Source of the DNA: Myxococcales bacterium | GTDB lineage: Bacteria; Myxococcota; B64-G9 | Direction of reading: 5' to 3' | Assembly: GCA_012798435.1 (NCBI GenBank) | Contig: JAAZNF010000084.1 | Coordinates: 62,001-126,000 of the forward strand | DNA length: 64,000 nucleotides | In this document: positions 39,153-48,368 of the stretch, in pieces | Layout: each line of letters opens with the position of its first letter | How positions within the stretch are numbered: the stretch's first letter is position 1 | Program-made: the position numbers and the translations under genes | The notes under the pieces: generated by a model | What the model saw: the letters and a program-made list of their open reading frames with translations, nothing else | Database searches by the model: none | Told to the model about the DNA's origin: nothing

Positions 39153-41246
39153 ATGGACAAAGGCTGGTACTGGAAACTGGGATTCGTCCTGGTCCTCGTG
39201 CTGTTCTCGGTAGCGTTTCTGCTGCCGAGCTTCGTGCCGGAGGCGCTTCCGGCCTGGTACAAGGACATCTTCTCCCGCAAGGTCAACCTGGGGCTCGATC
39301 TCCAAGGCGGCATCCACCTGGTGCTGGGCGTGGAGGTGGACAAGGCCCTGGAGGACAAGGCCGACCAGTATGCGGGCGACTTCAAGGACGCGCTGAAGGA
39401 AAAGCGCATCCCCTTCAAGCGCGTCTCCCGCCTGCCGGGCACCTTCGACCTGCTCTTCGAGCTCGAAAACACGGACGACCTCAAGAAGCTCGAGAAGCGC
39501 GTGCTGAACACCTACTTCAACCTGAAGAAGGTCTCCGAGGAAGGCTCGACGTTGCGGGTGACCTTCGACGAGAAGTTCGTCGAGGAGCTGCGCAAGAACG
39601 CCCGTGACCAGTGCCGCATGACGGTGCGCAACCGGGTGGACGAGATCGGCGTGGCCCAGCCCACCATCGCCCCGCACGGCGACGTGGGCATCCTGGTGCA
39701 GCTCCCGGGCGAGTTCGACCCCGAGCGCGCCAAGAAGCTCCTCGGCCGCACCGCCCAACTGGTGTTCAAGGTGGTCGACGACAAGAGCGACTTCATCAAG
39801 AAGTACAAGGACCGGTTGCCGCAGGGCGTGCGCATGGAGAGCTACAACTACTCCGGCCCGAACGAGGAGGTCGTCACCGAGTTCTTCCTGGTGTCGCGCG
39901 GCAAGGGCAACGAGGGCAAGAACCGCCTGCAGGACTTCTTCAACAACGTCTCCGAGATCGACGCCTTCTTGAAGTCCAAGAGTGTCGATCCCAAGATCGC
40001 CGGGCGCATCGTGGAGCTCTTGCGCGAGGGCATCAGCGACAGCGAGCGCCGGGAGATCCAGACGCTGGCCCGGCAGGCTTTCGGGGTGACGGACGCCGCT
40101 CCGGCCGGAGCGAACACCCCGGAGGAGAAGAATACAGATGTGGCGGCAGCGGCGGCCCCGGCGGACGCCAAGGCGGTCCCAGCCCCGGACGGCGCTCCCT
40201 CCGCTCCCGTGGACGAGAAGAAAGCCGAGCCGGCCCCCGCCACGGCGGCGACGGCGGCGCTGCCGCCGGACTACGTCGAGTTCGAGCGGCTGCTGCGTGG
40301 CAAGGTGCCCGACGACCGCGAGATCGGCTACTCGCGCACCGAGCAGCAACTCGAGGTGGAGTACCGCACCTACTACCTGCATCGCGAAGTGGCCATGACC
40401 GGCGACTACATCACCGACGCCCGGGTGCAGATGGATCCCGAGACCGGGCACCCCGAGGTGTCGCTGACCTTCGATCGCACCGGGGCGGTGAAGTTCGAGA
40501 AGCTCACCGGGGCCCACGTGCGCGAGCGCATGGCCATCGTGCTGGAGGGCGAGGTCAGCTCGGCCCCGGTCATCCAGCAGCGCATTGCCGGCGGCCGGGC
40601 GCGCATCACCCTGGGCTCGACCCGCGACTACAACAGCGCGCTCACCGAGGCCAACGACCTGGCAGCGGTGCTGCGGGCCGGGGCCTTGCCGGCGCCGGTG
40701 CGCATCCTGGAGGAGCGCACCGTGGGACCGACCATGGGTGAGGACGCCCGGCGCCAGGGCTCCTGGGCGCTGGCCATCGGCACGCTGCTGGTGGTCCTCT
40801 TCATGGTGGTGTACTACGGGATCTTCGGGCTCATCGCCGACGTGGCGCTCGTGCTCAACGCGATTCTCATCCTGGTGTGCATGGTGGCCTTCGGGGCCAC
40901 CCTCACCTTGCCGGGCATCGCCGGCATCGTGCTCACCCTGGGCATGGCGGTGGACGCCAACGTGATCATCAACGAGCGCATCCGAGAGGAACTACGCGCC
41001 GGCAAGACCCCGCGGGCGGCGGTGGAGGCCGGCTACAGCCGCGCCTTCTGGACCATCTTCGACGCCAACCTCACCACCCTGATCACCGCCTTCGTGCTCA
41101 TGTCCTACGGCTCCGGCCCGGTGCAGGGCTTCGCGGTGACGCTGGCCATCGGGTTGGTGGTCTCCATGTTCACCGCCATCTTCGTGACCCGCGTCCTGGT
41201 GGACTGGCTGGTGGCGCACCGCAAGGCCGCCAGTATCAGCGTGTAG
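39153..41246 (+). CDS. secD: Protein translocase subunit SecD (with Ala/Pro-rich insertion)
   Basis: 'VNLGLDLQGGIHLVLGVE', 'GIAGIVLTLGMAVDANVIINERIREE'. Confidence 0.97.
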   Translation: MDKGWYWKLGFVLVLVLFSVAFLLPSFVPEALPAWYKDIFSRKVNLGLDLQGGIHLVLGVEVDKALEDKADQYAGDFKDALKEKRIPFKRVSRLPGTFDLLFELENTDDLKKLEKRVLNTYFNLKKVSEEGSTLRVTFDEKFVEELRKNARDQCRMTVRNRVDEIGVAQPTIAPHGDVGILVQLPGEFDPERAKKLLGRTAQLVFKVVDDKSDFIKKYKDRLPQGVRMESYNYSGPNEEVVTEFFLVSRGKGNEGKNRLQDFFNNVSEIDAFLKSKSVDPKIAGRIVELLREGISDSERREIQTLARQAFGVTDAAPAGANTPEEKNTDVAAAAAPADAKAVPAPDGAPSAPVDEKKAEPAPATAATAALPPDYVEFERLLRGKVPDDREIGYSRTEQQLEVEYRTYYLHREVAMTGDYITDARVQMDPETGHPEVSLTFDRTGAVKFEKLTGAHVRERMAIVLEGEVSSAPVIQQRIAGGRARITLGSTRDYNSALTEANDLAAVLRAGALPAPVRILEERTVGPTMGEDARRQGSWALAIGTLLVVLFMVVYYGIFGLIADVALVLNAILILVCMVAFGATLTLPGIAGIVLTLGMAVDANVIINERIREELRAGKTPRAAVEAGYSRAFWTIFDANLTTLITAFVLMSYGSGPVQGFAVTLAIGLVVSMFTAIFVTRVLVDWLVAHRKAASISV

Positions 41247-41274
41247 CGGCCGGCAGGGGATCGGAGGACAAGCC

Positions 41275-42450
41275 ATGGAATTCTTCAAGCCTGGTTCGGT
41301 GCACATCGACTTCATGGGAAAGCGCAAGGCCTTCCTGATCATCTCGCTGGTGATGTGGTTGAGCTGCCTCGGCGTATTCGTGGTGCGCTACCTCAACGGC
41401 TCCATCAACTGGGGCATCGACTTCGCCGGCGGCACGGTGGTCGACCTCGAGTTCGAAAAGAACGTGGACATCGGCGCGGTGCGGAATCTGGTGGCGGACC
41501 TCGGCTACAAGAAGGCCACCATCCAGAACAGCGGCCTGGGCCAGGAGGGCAAGGCTGCCTTCATCATCCGCATCGAGCGCATCGCCATCCTGTCGCCGGA
41601 GGATGCCGCCTCCCTCGAGGCCGCCCTGCGCGAGGCGTACCCGGATGGGATCGCGCGCTTCGAGTACGATCGCGATGGCGGCGATCAGTTCGGGGTCACC
41701 TTCACCTCGCTCCACTCGGCCCAGGAGCTGAAGGACATCCTGGCCGGCCTGGCCGAGAAGCTCAAGAAGCCCGATCTGGCCACCGTCAGCATCCGCGCCC
41801 CGACTCGGGAGGGCGAGTTCCGCTACCAGGTGCTCATGACCGGCGTGGCGGCCCAGATCGAGCGGGCGGCGGCCAAGTCGTTCCCGGAGGCCAAGCCCGA
41901 GGTGCGCAAGGTGGAGTTCGTGGGCCCCGAGGTCGGCGAGAAGCTCCGGCTGGACGCCTTGCTGGCCATGTTGTACGCCTTCGTGGGCATCCTGGTGTAC
42001 ATCGCCTTCCGCTTCAACATGTTGTTCGCCCCCGGCGCGGTGATCGCGCTCGTCCACGACGCCTTCATCGTGATCGGGATGTTCGCCCTGTTCGGCCTGG
42101 AGATGAACCTCACCTTCCTGGCGGCGGTGCTCACCGTCATCGGCTACTCCATCAACGACACCATCGTGATCTACGACCGCATCCGCGAGACCATGGGGCG
42201 GCTGCGCTCGCTGCCGCTCGACCAGATCATGAACACCGCGCTCAACGAGGTGTTAAACCGCACCATCCTCACCTCGTTGACCACCGAGCTCGCGTTGCTG
42301 GGCCTCTTGTTCATGGGCTTCGGCGAGATCCGCGACTTCGCCATCGCCATGACCATCGGCATCGTGGTCGGCACCTACTCCTCCATCTACATCGCCTCGG
42401 CACTCACGCTCCAGTTCGACAGCCTGGCCAAGAAGATGAAGCCCGCCTGA
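41275..42450 (+). CDS. secF: Protein translocase subunit SecF
   Basis: 'GIDFAGGTVVDLEF', 'VIGYSINDTIVIYDRIRE'. Confidence 0.97.
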   Translation: MEFFKPGSVHIDFMGKRKAFLIISLVMWLSCLGVFVVRYLNGSINWGIDFAGGTVVDLEFEKNVDIGAVRNLVADLGYKKATIQNSGLGQEGKAAFIIRIERIAILSPEDAASLEAALREAYPDGIARFEYDRDGGDQFGVTFTSLHSAQELKDILAGLAEKLKKPDLATVSIRAPTREGEFRYQVLMTGVAAQIERAAAKSFPEAKPEVRKVEFVGPEVGEKLRLDALLAMLYAFVGILVYIAFRFNMLFAPGAVIALVHDAFIVIGMFALFGLEMNLTFLAAVLTVIGYSINDTIVIYDRIRETMGRLRSLPLDQIMNTALNEVLNRTILTSLTTELALLGLLFMGFGEIRDFAIAMTIGIVVGTYSSIYIASALTLQFDSLAKKMKPA

Positions 42451-42469
42451 TCGCGGGCCGAGTCCATCC

Positions 42470-44197
42470 ATGGCGCGCCGCTGGGAGATCCAAACGCCCG
42501 ACGCGGCGGCGGCGGAAGCGTTGTCCCGGGAGGTGGGGGTGAGCCCGATGTTGGGCGCGCTGCTGCTCGCGCGTGGCGTGGACACGGCCGAGGCGGCGCG
42601 GCGCTTTTTGTCCCCTTCACTCAAGGATCTGCACGATCCCGGCCTCATGCGCGGGATGGAGGCCGCGGTGGAACGGCTGGTCGGTGCGCTGCGCCGGCAG
42701 GAGGCCGTCACTGTGTGGGGCGATTATGACGTGGACGGGGTGACGTCCACTTCCTTGCTCAAGCTCTTCTTGCAACGGATCGGTCTGGTGTGCGCTTACT
42801 ACATCCCATCGCGGATGGAGGAGGGATACGGGCTGAACGCGGAGGGGCTCCGCCAAATCGCGGCCTCCGGCACGAAGCTGCTCGTCACCGTGGACTGCGG
42901 CAGCAGCGACCGGGACGAGATCGCCCTGGCACGCTCCATGGGCCTCGACGTGCTGGTGATCGATCACCACCAGGTGCCGGAGGAGTTGCCGGAGGCGCTG
43001 GCCTTGCTCAACCCCCACCAGCCCGGCTGCGGCTTTCCGGCCAAGGATCTGGCCGCGGTGGGCGTCGCCTTCAACCTGATAATGGCCCTGCGAACCCGCT
43101 TGCGCCAGACCGGCCTGTTCGCTGACTGCGAGGAGCCGAACCTGCGCGAGTACCTGGATCTGGTGGCCTTGGGAACCCTGGCCGACGTGGTGCCGCTCTC
43201 GGACGAGAACCGGGTGGTGGCCCAGTTCGGCCTGCGGGAGCTGGCCGCCGGGCGCCGGCCCGGGTTGGCCGCGCTGAAGGAGGTCGCCGGCCTGCGAGGC
43301 GGCGCGGTGAGTGCCGCCCAGGTGGTCTTTCGCCTGGCACCGCGCCTCAACGCCATCGGCCGGTTGGGCAAGGCCGACCTGGCGGTGGAGCTGCTCACCA
43401 CCTCCTCCTATTCCCGCGCGCTGGCCCTGGCCCGCGAGCTGGACCAGGCGAACAGCGAGCGGCAGGCCATCGAGCAGGGTATCTTCGAGGAGGCGCTGCG
43501 GCTGGCCCAGGCCGAGCTCGAGCGGGGCGATCAGGGTGGCCTGGTGCTGGCGGGCGAGGGTTGGCACGTGGGTGTGGTGGGCATCGTGGCCTCGCGTCTC
43601 GTCGACCGGTTTGGTTGTCCGGTGGCCATGATCGCCATGCAGGGGGAGGAGGGGCGCGGCTCGGCGCGCGGCACCGACGACGTCCACCTCTTCGAGGCCT
43701 TGCAGGGTTGCGCCGAGCACCTGGTGGCCTTCGGGGGGCACCGGGCCGCGGCCGGGCTGACGGTCCGGCGCGAGAGGCTGGAGGCCTTCCGGCGCGCCTT
43801 CCTGCACATTATCGAGAAGCAGCGCTCCGGTGCCAAGGGTGGCCGGGCGCTGCGTCTGGACGCCGAGGTGCCGCCCGGAGCGTGGTCGGTCGAGGCCGTC
43901 GGCGAAATGTCCGCCCTGGAGCCCCACGGGCCAGGAAACCCCGAGCCGTTGTTCCTGGGGGCCAACCTCGGGGTGAAATCCGCGCGAGTGGTGGGGCGCG
44001 AACCTCCGTACCACCTCAAGCTCCTGCTGCAAGCTGGAGAGCGGACGTTCGACGCCATCGGCTTTCGACTGGGTGACCGCCTGCCCCATGTGCTCGAACG
44101 GATGGACGTGGCTTACCGGCCGGAGGTCAACGCCTGGGAGGGTAATCTGGGGGTACAGCTTCGGCTGGTGGACTTTCGTCTGCCCGGTGGCGGATGA
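42470..44197 (+). CDS. recJ: Single-stranded-DNA-specific exonuclease RecJ
   Basis: 'WGDYDVDGVTSTSLL', 'VIDHHQVPEELPEALALLNPHQ', 'FGGHRAAAGLTV'. Confidence 0.96.
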   Translation: MARRWEIQTPDAAAAEALSREVGVSPMLGALLLARGVDTAEAARRFLSPSLKDLHDPGLMRGMEAAVERLVGALRRQEAVTVWGDYDVDGVTSTSLLKLFLQRIGLVCAYYIPSRMEEGYGLNAEGLRQIAASGTKLLVTVDCGSSDRDEIALARSMGLDVLVIDHHQVPEELPEALALLNPHQPGCGFPAKDLAAVGVAFNLIMALRTRLRQTGLFADCEEPNLREYLDLVALGTLADVVPLSDENRVVAQFGLRELAAGRRPGLAALKEVAGLRGGAVSAAQVVFRLAPRLNAIGRLGKADLAVELLTTSSYSRALALARELDQANSERQAIEQGIFEEALRLAQAELERGDQGGLVLAGEGWHVGVVGIVASRLVDRFGCPVAMIAMQGEEGRGSARGTDDVHLFEALQGCAEHLVAFGGHRAAAGLTVRRERLEAFRRAFLHIIEKQRSGAKGGRALRLDAEVPPGAWSVEAVGEMSALEPHGPGNPEPLFLGANLGVKSARVVGREPPYHLKLLLQAGERTFDAIGFRLGDRLPHVLERMDVAYRPEVNAWEGNLGVQLRLVDFRLPGGG

Positions 44198-44245
44198 TGG
44201 GACGGCGCGCCGCGGCGTGCTTTCATTGCTCGATGGAGGAGAGAC

Positions 44246-45421
44246 GTGGGACACGACGCGCTGTACATCGTGCTGGTGCTCGGCCTGTTCGTTGTCCCCA
44301 AGGCGCTGCAACGCTTCCGGCTGCCCGGCGCCATCACCAGCCTGCTCCTGGGCATCATTGCCTCGCTGGCGGGGCTGTTCCCGGACGACGCGGTGGTCTC
44401 CCTGCTCGGCACCTTCGGCATCGTGGCCCTGTTCCTCATCGCCGGAATGGAGGTCCGCTTCGGCGAGCTGCACCGGAACGCCGGGGTGCTGGTCCAGCAC
44501 CTCGCCATCCAGGCGGCGGTGTTGTCGCTCGTCTCCTGGCTGTTTTCGGCTGCCTTCGGCGTCGACTGGCGGGTGGCGGCCCTGGTGGGCCTCGCCCTGC
44601 TCACCCCCTCGGCCGGCTTCATCCTGGACTCGCTGGGTTCGTTCGGTCTTTCGGAGCAAGGACGCTTCTGGGTAAAATCCAAGGCCATCGCCGCGGAGAT
44701 GCTCGCCCTGCTCACCCTCTTCGTGGTGATGCAGTCAAGCTCGGTCGGGCAGTTTGTCCTGGCAAGCCTTGCGCTGGTGCTGCTGCTGCTGGTGGTGCCG
44801 GCGCTGTTTCGCCTGTTCGCGCAGCGCATCGTCCCGTTCGCGCCGCGCTCGGAGTTCGCCTTCCTCATCATGCTGGCGGTGGTGTGCGCCTACGCCACCA
44901 AGCACCTGGAGGTGTACTACCTGGTGGGCGCCTTCCTCGTGGGCCTGGCGGCGCAGCGCTTCCGCGAGATACTCCCCGCCTTGTCCTCCGAGCGCATGCT
45001 GCACGCGGTGGAGGCCTTCGCCTCGGTGTTCACGCCGTTCTATTTCTTCAACGCCGGGCTCATGTTCCGGGCTGCGGACTTCGGACCGATGGCGCTCTTG
45101 GCCGGGGCGGGCTTTATCCTGCTGTTTGTGCCGCTGCGGGTGGGATTGGTCGCCTTCCACCGCCGTATCAGCCTCAAAGAGAACTTGTGGCAGGGCCTGC
45201 AAGTCGGCGTTCCCTTGCTGCCCACTCTGGTGTTTACCCTGGTGCTTGCCCAGATCCTGCGGGAGCGGTTCGACGCCCCCGGCTGGCTGGTGGGCGGCTT
45301 GGGGATATACACCGTGGTGAACACCCTGGTGCCGGGGCTGCTGCTGCACACGCCGCCGCCCGAGTACGAGGCGCCGCACCTGGCCGAGCCGTCCTCGCCC
45401 ACCGCCGGTAAAAACCCATAG
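44246..45421 (+). CDS. Cation:proton antiporter (Kef/CPA2-type)
   Basis: Multi-TM; 'RLPGAITSLLLGIIAS', 'LGTFGIVALFLIAGMEVRFGEL', 'TPFYFFNAGLMF'. Confidence 0.85.
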   Translation: MGHDALYIVLVLGLFVVPKALQRFRLPGAITSLLLGIIASLAGLFPDDAVVSLLGTFGIVALFLIAGMEVRFGELHRNAGVLVQHLAIQAAVLSLVSWLFSAAFGVDWRVAALVGLALLTPSAGFILDSLGSFGLSEQGRFWVKSKAIAAEMLALLTLFVVMQSSSVGQFVLASLALVLLLLVVPALFRLFAQRIVPFAPRSEFAFLIMLAVVCAYATKHLEVYYLVGAFLVGLAAQRFREILPALSSERMLHAVEAFASVFTPFYFFNAGLMFRAADFGPMALLAGAGFILLFVPLRVGLVAFHRRISLKENLWQGLQVGVPLLPTLVFTLVLAQILRERFDAPGWLVGGLGIYTVVNTLVPGLLLHTPPPEYEAPHLAEPSSPTAGKNP

Positions 45422-45473
45422 GTTTGCGGCCGAATCCGCTTGGCATCTTCCAGCGGCGTGCTATATTGGGTCC

Positions 45474-45767
45474 ATGAGGCGGTGGGCCATCATGCTCTTG
45501 TTTGCGCTCGGCTCGGCCGGAGACGGTCTGGTGCCTGTCGAACCCCGGGTGCATTCGGATGTCATCCGGCCGGTGTCGTCCCAACCCGCCTCGCCCCTGG
45601 ATAAGCCTGTCCCGGCCTCCTTGCTCGCCGGGCCGGTGGCCGCCAGCGAAACGGTCCTGGATGGGCAGAGCTGCAACAACGGCAGCTCTGTGCTCGGTGG
45701 CCTCGTTGGAAAGATCCGTCCTCCGATCCCGGAGGACATCTTCCGCCCTCCCCGAAGCTCGCACTGA
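45474..45767 (+). CDS. Small secreted hypothetical protein
   Basis: 'MRRWAIMLLFALGSAGDG' N-terminus; no recognised domain. Confidence 0.4.
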   Translation: MRRWAIMLLFALGSAGDGLVPVEPRVHSDVIRPVSSQPASPLDKPVPASLLAGPVAASETVLDGQSCNNGSSVLGGLVGKIRPPIPEDIFRPPRSSH

Positions 45768-45836
45768 GCGGCTTTCTGGATTCGAAAACACGCACGGTGC
45801 GGCGGGAGGGTTCGCCTCCCGCGCGGGAGGACGATC

Positions 45837-46019
45837 ATGAGCCAGAACAAGCACACGGCCCTTTCGGGCCCTGGTCCGCAATCGGTGAACCGGGAATCAC
45901 AGCCGGCTGCGGCGAATCAACAAAGAAAGCTCGGCGCCGGCAAGTTCGCCCTGCTGTTCTGGGGGCTGCCTTTTGTCCTGCTGATTGTGCTGCTCGCCAC
46001 GCGAAGCTCTTGCGCTTGA
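45837..46019 (+). CDS. Small hypothetical protein with one C-terminal TM segment
   Basis: 60 aa, 'KFALLFWGLPFVLLIVLLATRSSCA'. Confidence 0.4.
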   Translation: MSQNKHTALSGPGPQSVNRESQPAAANQQRKLGAGKFALLFWGLPFVLLIVLLATRSSCA

Positions 46020-46038
46020 GGGTGCCAGGCGGGATATC

Positions 46039-46854
46039 ATGAGCGCGAGAAAACCGGTCTTTCGAGGTGGCCCGCTGATGGCCCGGACAAGAGGACCCAT
46101 CCGGCAAAAGCGCAGACGCGCGGGCGGCGGCCTGCTGATGCTGGACTACGATGGCACCCTGGCGCCGTTTCGGCGCGATCCGGCCCGGGCCGGGCCCTGG
46201 CCCGGCGTGCGCCGGTTGCTTCAGCGCATCTCGGTCAATCCGCGAACCCGCGTGGTGGTGGTCACGGGGCGAAGCGTAGAAGACCTGCTCCGGGTGTACG
46301 CTCCTCCGGCGCCGGTCGAGGTGTGGGCCTGCCACGGCTGGGAGCACTTCGCCCACGGACGCCACACCCGCCTGCCGCTCCCCGCCGGGTGCGGTTCGGA
46401 TCTGCGTCGTGCGCTGGAAGCGGTCGCCGATCTGCTGGCGCGCGGCGCCCGCCTGGAGGTGAAACCCGCCTCGCTGGCGCTGCACGTGCGGGGGTTGCCG
46501 GCGGCGCGCGCCGCGGCTCTCCTGGCCGAAGGCCGGCGGCGCTGGCGGGTGGTGTGCCGCGCGGGAAGGCTCGGGCTCCTTCAGTTCGCCGCGGGGATCG
46601 AGATCATCGCTCGCGGGCGAGGAAAGGGCGTGGTGGTGGACGAGCTTCTGGCTCGGGCGCTCCCCGGCGAGAGGGTCGCCTACCTGGGAGACGATGTCGC
46701 CGACGAGGAGGCCTTCCGGCGGGTGCGCCGGCGTGGTGAGGCGATCCGGGTGGCGACGAGGTGTTCTGCGACCGCGGCGGGGAAGACGCTCCGACCGCCG
46801 GTGGAATTGCTGGCCTACCTCGGAACGTGGTTGTCCCACAGGGGGCCCGGATGA
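46039..46854 (+). CDS. otsB: Trehalose-6-phosphate phosphatase
   Basis: 'LMLDYDGTLAPFRRDP', 'VVVVTGRSVEDLL', 'VAYLGDDVADEEAF'. Confidence 0.92.
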   Translation: MSARKPVFRGGPLMARTRGPIRQKRRRAGGGLLMLDYDGTLAPFRRDPARAGPWPGVRRLLQRISVNPRTRVVVVTGRSVEDLLRVYAPPAPVEVWACHGWEHFAHGRHTRLPLPAGCGSDLRRALEAVADLLARGARLEVKPASLALHVRGLPAARAAALLAEGRRRWRVVCRAGRLGLLQFAAGIEIIARGRGKGVVVDELLARALPGERVAYLGDDVADEEAFRRVRRRGEAIRVATRCSATAAGKTLRPPVELLAYLGTWLSHRGPG

Positions 46855-48368
46855 ACTCGATGAACCGATCGGCCGGCCGGATGGTGGTGGTCTCGAATCG
46901 GCTGCCCTTCGTGGTGGAGAAGGACGGTCGGCAGGGGTGGCGCCTGGTCCCGGGATCCGGTGGACTGGTGTCGGCGTTGCTCCCCACGCTGAAGGACCGG
47001 GGCGGCGTGTGGATCGGCTGGCCCGGCGCCGTTCAGGAAGAGGCCGCCGCGCGGCGCGTGCTCAACCGCTCGGGCGACCAGTCGGGGTACCGGCTGGTGC
47101 CGGTGATGTTGTCCGCCGACGACATCGAGAAGTTCTATCTCGGGTTCTCCAACGAGATCATCTGGCCGCTGTTTCACGACCTGCAGTCGATGTGCAACTT
47201 CGATCCCGGCTACTGGCAATCGTACGTCGCGGTCAACCGGAAGTACGCCATGGCGGTCCGCGGCGCCGCCCGGCCGGCGGACTTCGTGTGGGTGCACGAT
47301 TACCATCTGATGCTGCTGGGGCGCGAGCTGCGGCGCCTGCGGCTGCAAAACCGCATGGCCTTCTTCCTGCACATCCCGTTCCCTCCGCCGGACATCTTCT
47401 TCAAGCTGCCGTGGCGCCAGGAGCTGGTGTGGGCGCTGCTCGAGTTCGATCTCATCGGCTTTCAGACCTGGCGCGATCGCCACAACTTCCTCCAGTGCCT
47501 CGAGGTGTTGGCGCCGCAGGCCTCGTTTTCGGGACGGTCGCAGGTGATGTCGATCCGCCTCGGCGGCCGCACGGTGCGCCTGGGGCACTTCCCCATCAGC
47601 GTCGACTTCGCCGCCCTGGAGCACGCCGCCGGGCAGGAGTCGGTGCTGTGGGAGGTCGAGCGCCTGCAGGAGGTGTTGCACCACCGGCAGCTCATCCTCG
47701 GCCTGGATCGGCTGGACTACACCAAGGGCATCCTGAACCGGCTGCAGGCCTTCCAGTACGCCCTGGAGCACAGCCCGTCGCTGCAGGACCGGGTGACCCT
47801 GGTGCAGGTGGTGGTGCCGAGCCGCGGGGACATCCCCCGCTACCACGAACTGCGCCTGCGCATCGAGCAGACGGTGAGCCGCATCAACGGCCAGTACACC
47901 CGGCCCGGGAGCTGGGTCCCCATCCACTACCTCTACCGCAACCTCTCTCCCACGGAGCTTTCGGCCTTCTACCGGGCCGCCGGCATCGCACTGGTGACCC
48001 CGCTCAAGGACGGCATGAACCTGGTGGCCAAGGAGTACTGCGCCTGCAGCCTGGAGGAGGACTGCGTGCTCATCCTGAGCGAGTTCGCCGGGGCCGCCGC
48101 GCAGCTGCACCACTGGGCCCTGACGGTGAACCCTTACGACGTCAAGGGGGTGGCTGACGCCATCGCCCGCGCCTGCCGCATGGACCTGGCAGAACGGCAC
48201 CGCCGCATGCGGCCGATGCGCCGCTCCATCCGGCGGCACGACATCTTCTGGTGGCTGGATCTCTTCCTGCACGCGGCCTTCCGCCGCGATCTGGACGACT
48301 TCCCGGTGGATGCGAAACCGCTGCGGGAGGGGTCCGTCACCCGTCAGGTGCGGCGGCGGCGCCGATAG
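46851..48368 (+). CDS. otsA: Trehalose-6-phosphate synthase
   Basis: '[16 protein letters not shown]', '[12 protein letters not shown]', '[15 protein letters not shown]', '[16 protein letters not shown]'; overlaps otsB by 4 nt (ATGA). Confidence 0.95.
   Translation: MNSMNRSAGRMVVVSNRLPFVVEKDGRQGWRLVPGSGGLVSALLPTLKDRGGVWIGWPGAVQEEAAARRVLNRSGDQSGYRLVPVMLSADDIEKFYLGFSNEIIWPLFHDLQSMCNFDPGYWQSYVAVNRKYAMAVRGAARPADFVWVHDYHLMLLGRELRRLRLQNRMAFFLHIPFPPPDIFFKLPWRQELVWALLEFDLIGFQTWRDRHNFLQCLEVLAPQASFSGRSQVMSIRLGGRTVRLGHFPISVDFAALEHAAGQESVLWEVERLQEVLHHRQLILGLDRLDYTKGILNRLQAFQYALEHSPSLQDRVTLVQVVVPSRGDIPRYHELRLRIEQTVSRINGQYTRPGSWVPIHYLYRNLSPTELSAFYRAAGIALVTPLKDGMNLVAKEYCACSLEEDCVLILSEFAGAAAQLHHWALTVNPYDVKGVADAIARACRMDLAERHRRMRPMRRSIRRHDIFWWLDLFLHAAFRRDLDDFPVDAKPLREGSVTRQVRRRRR

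Noticed and set aside
46020-46031. ggtgccaggc near otsB resembling the GGTGCCTGGCACC repeat
   Set aside because: Single short half-match without the second arm; not enough to call a REP copy
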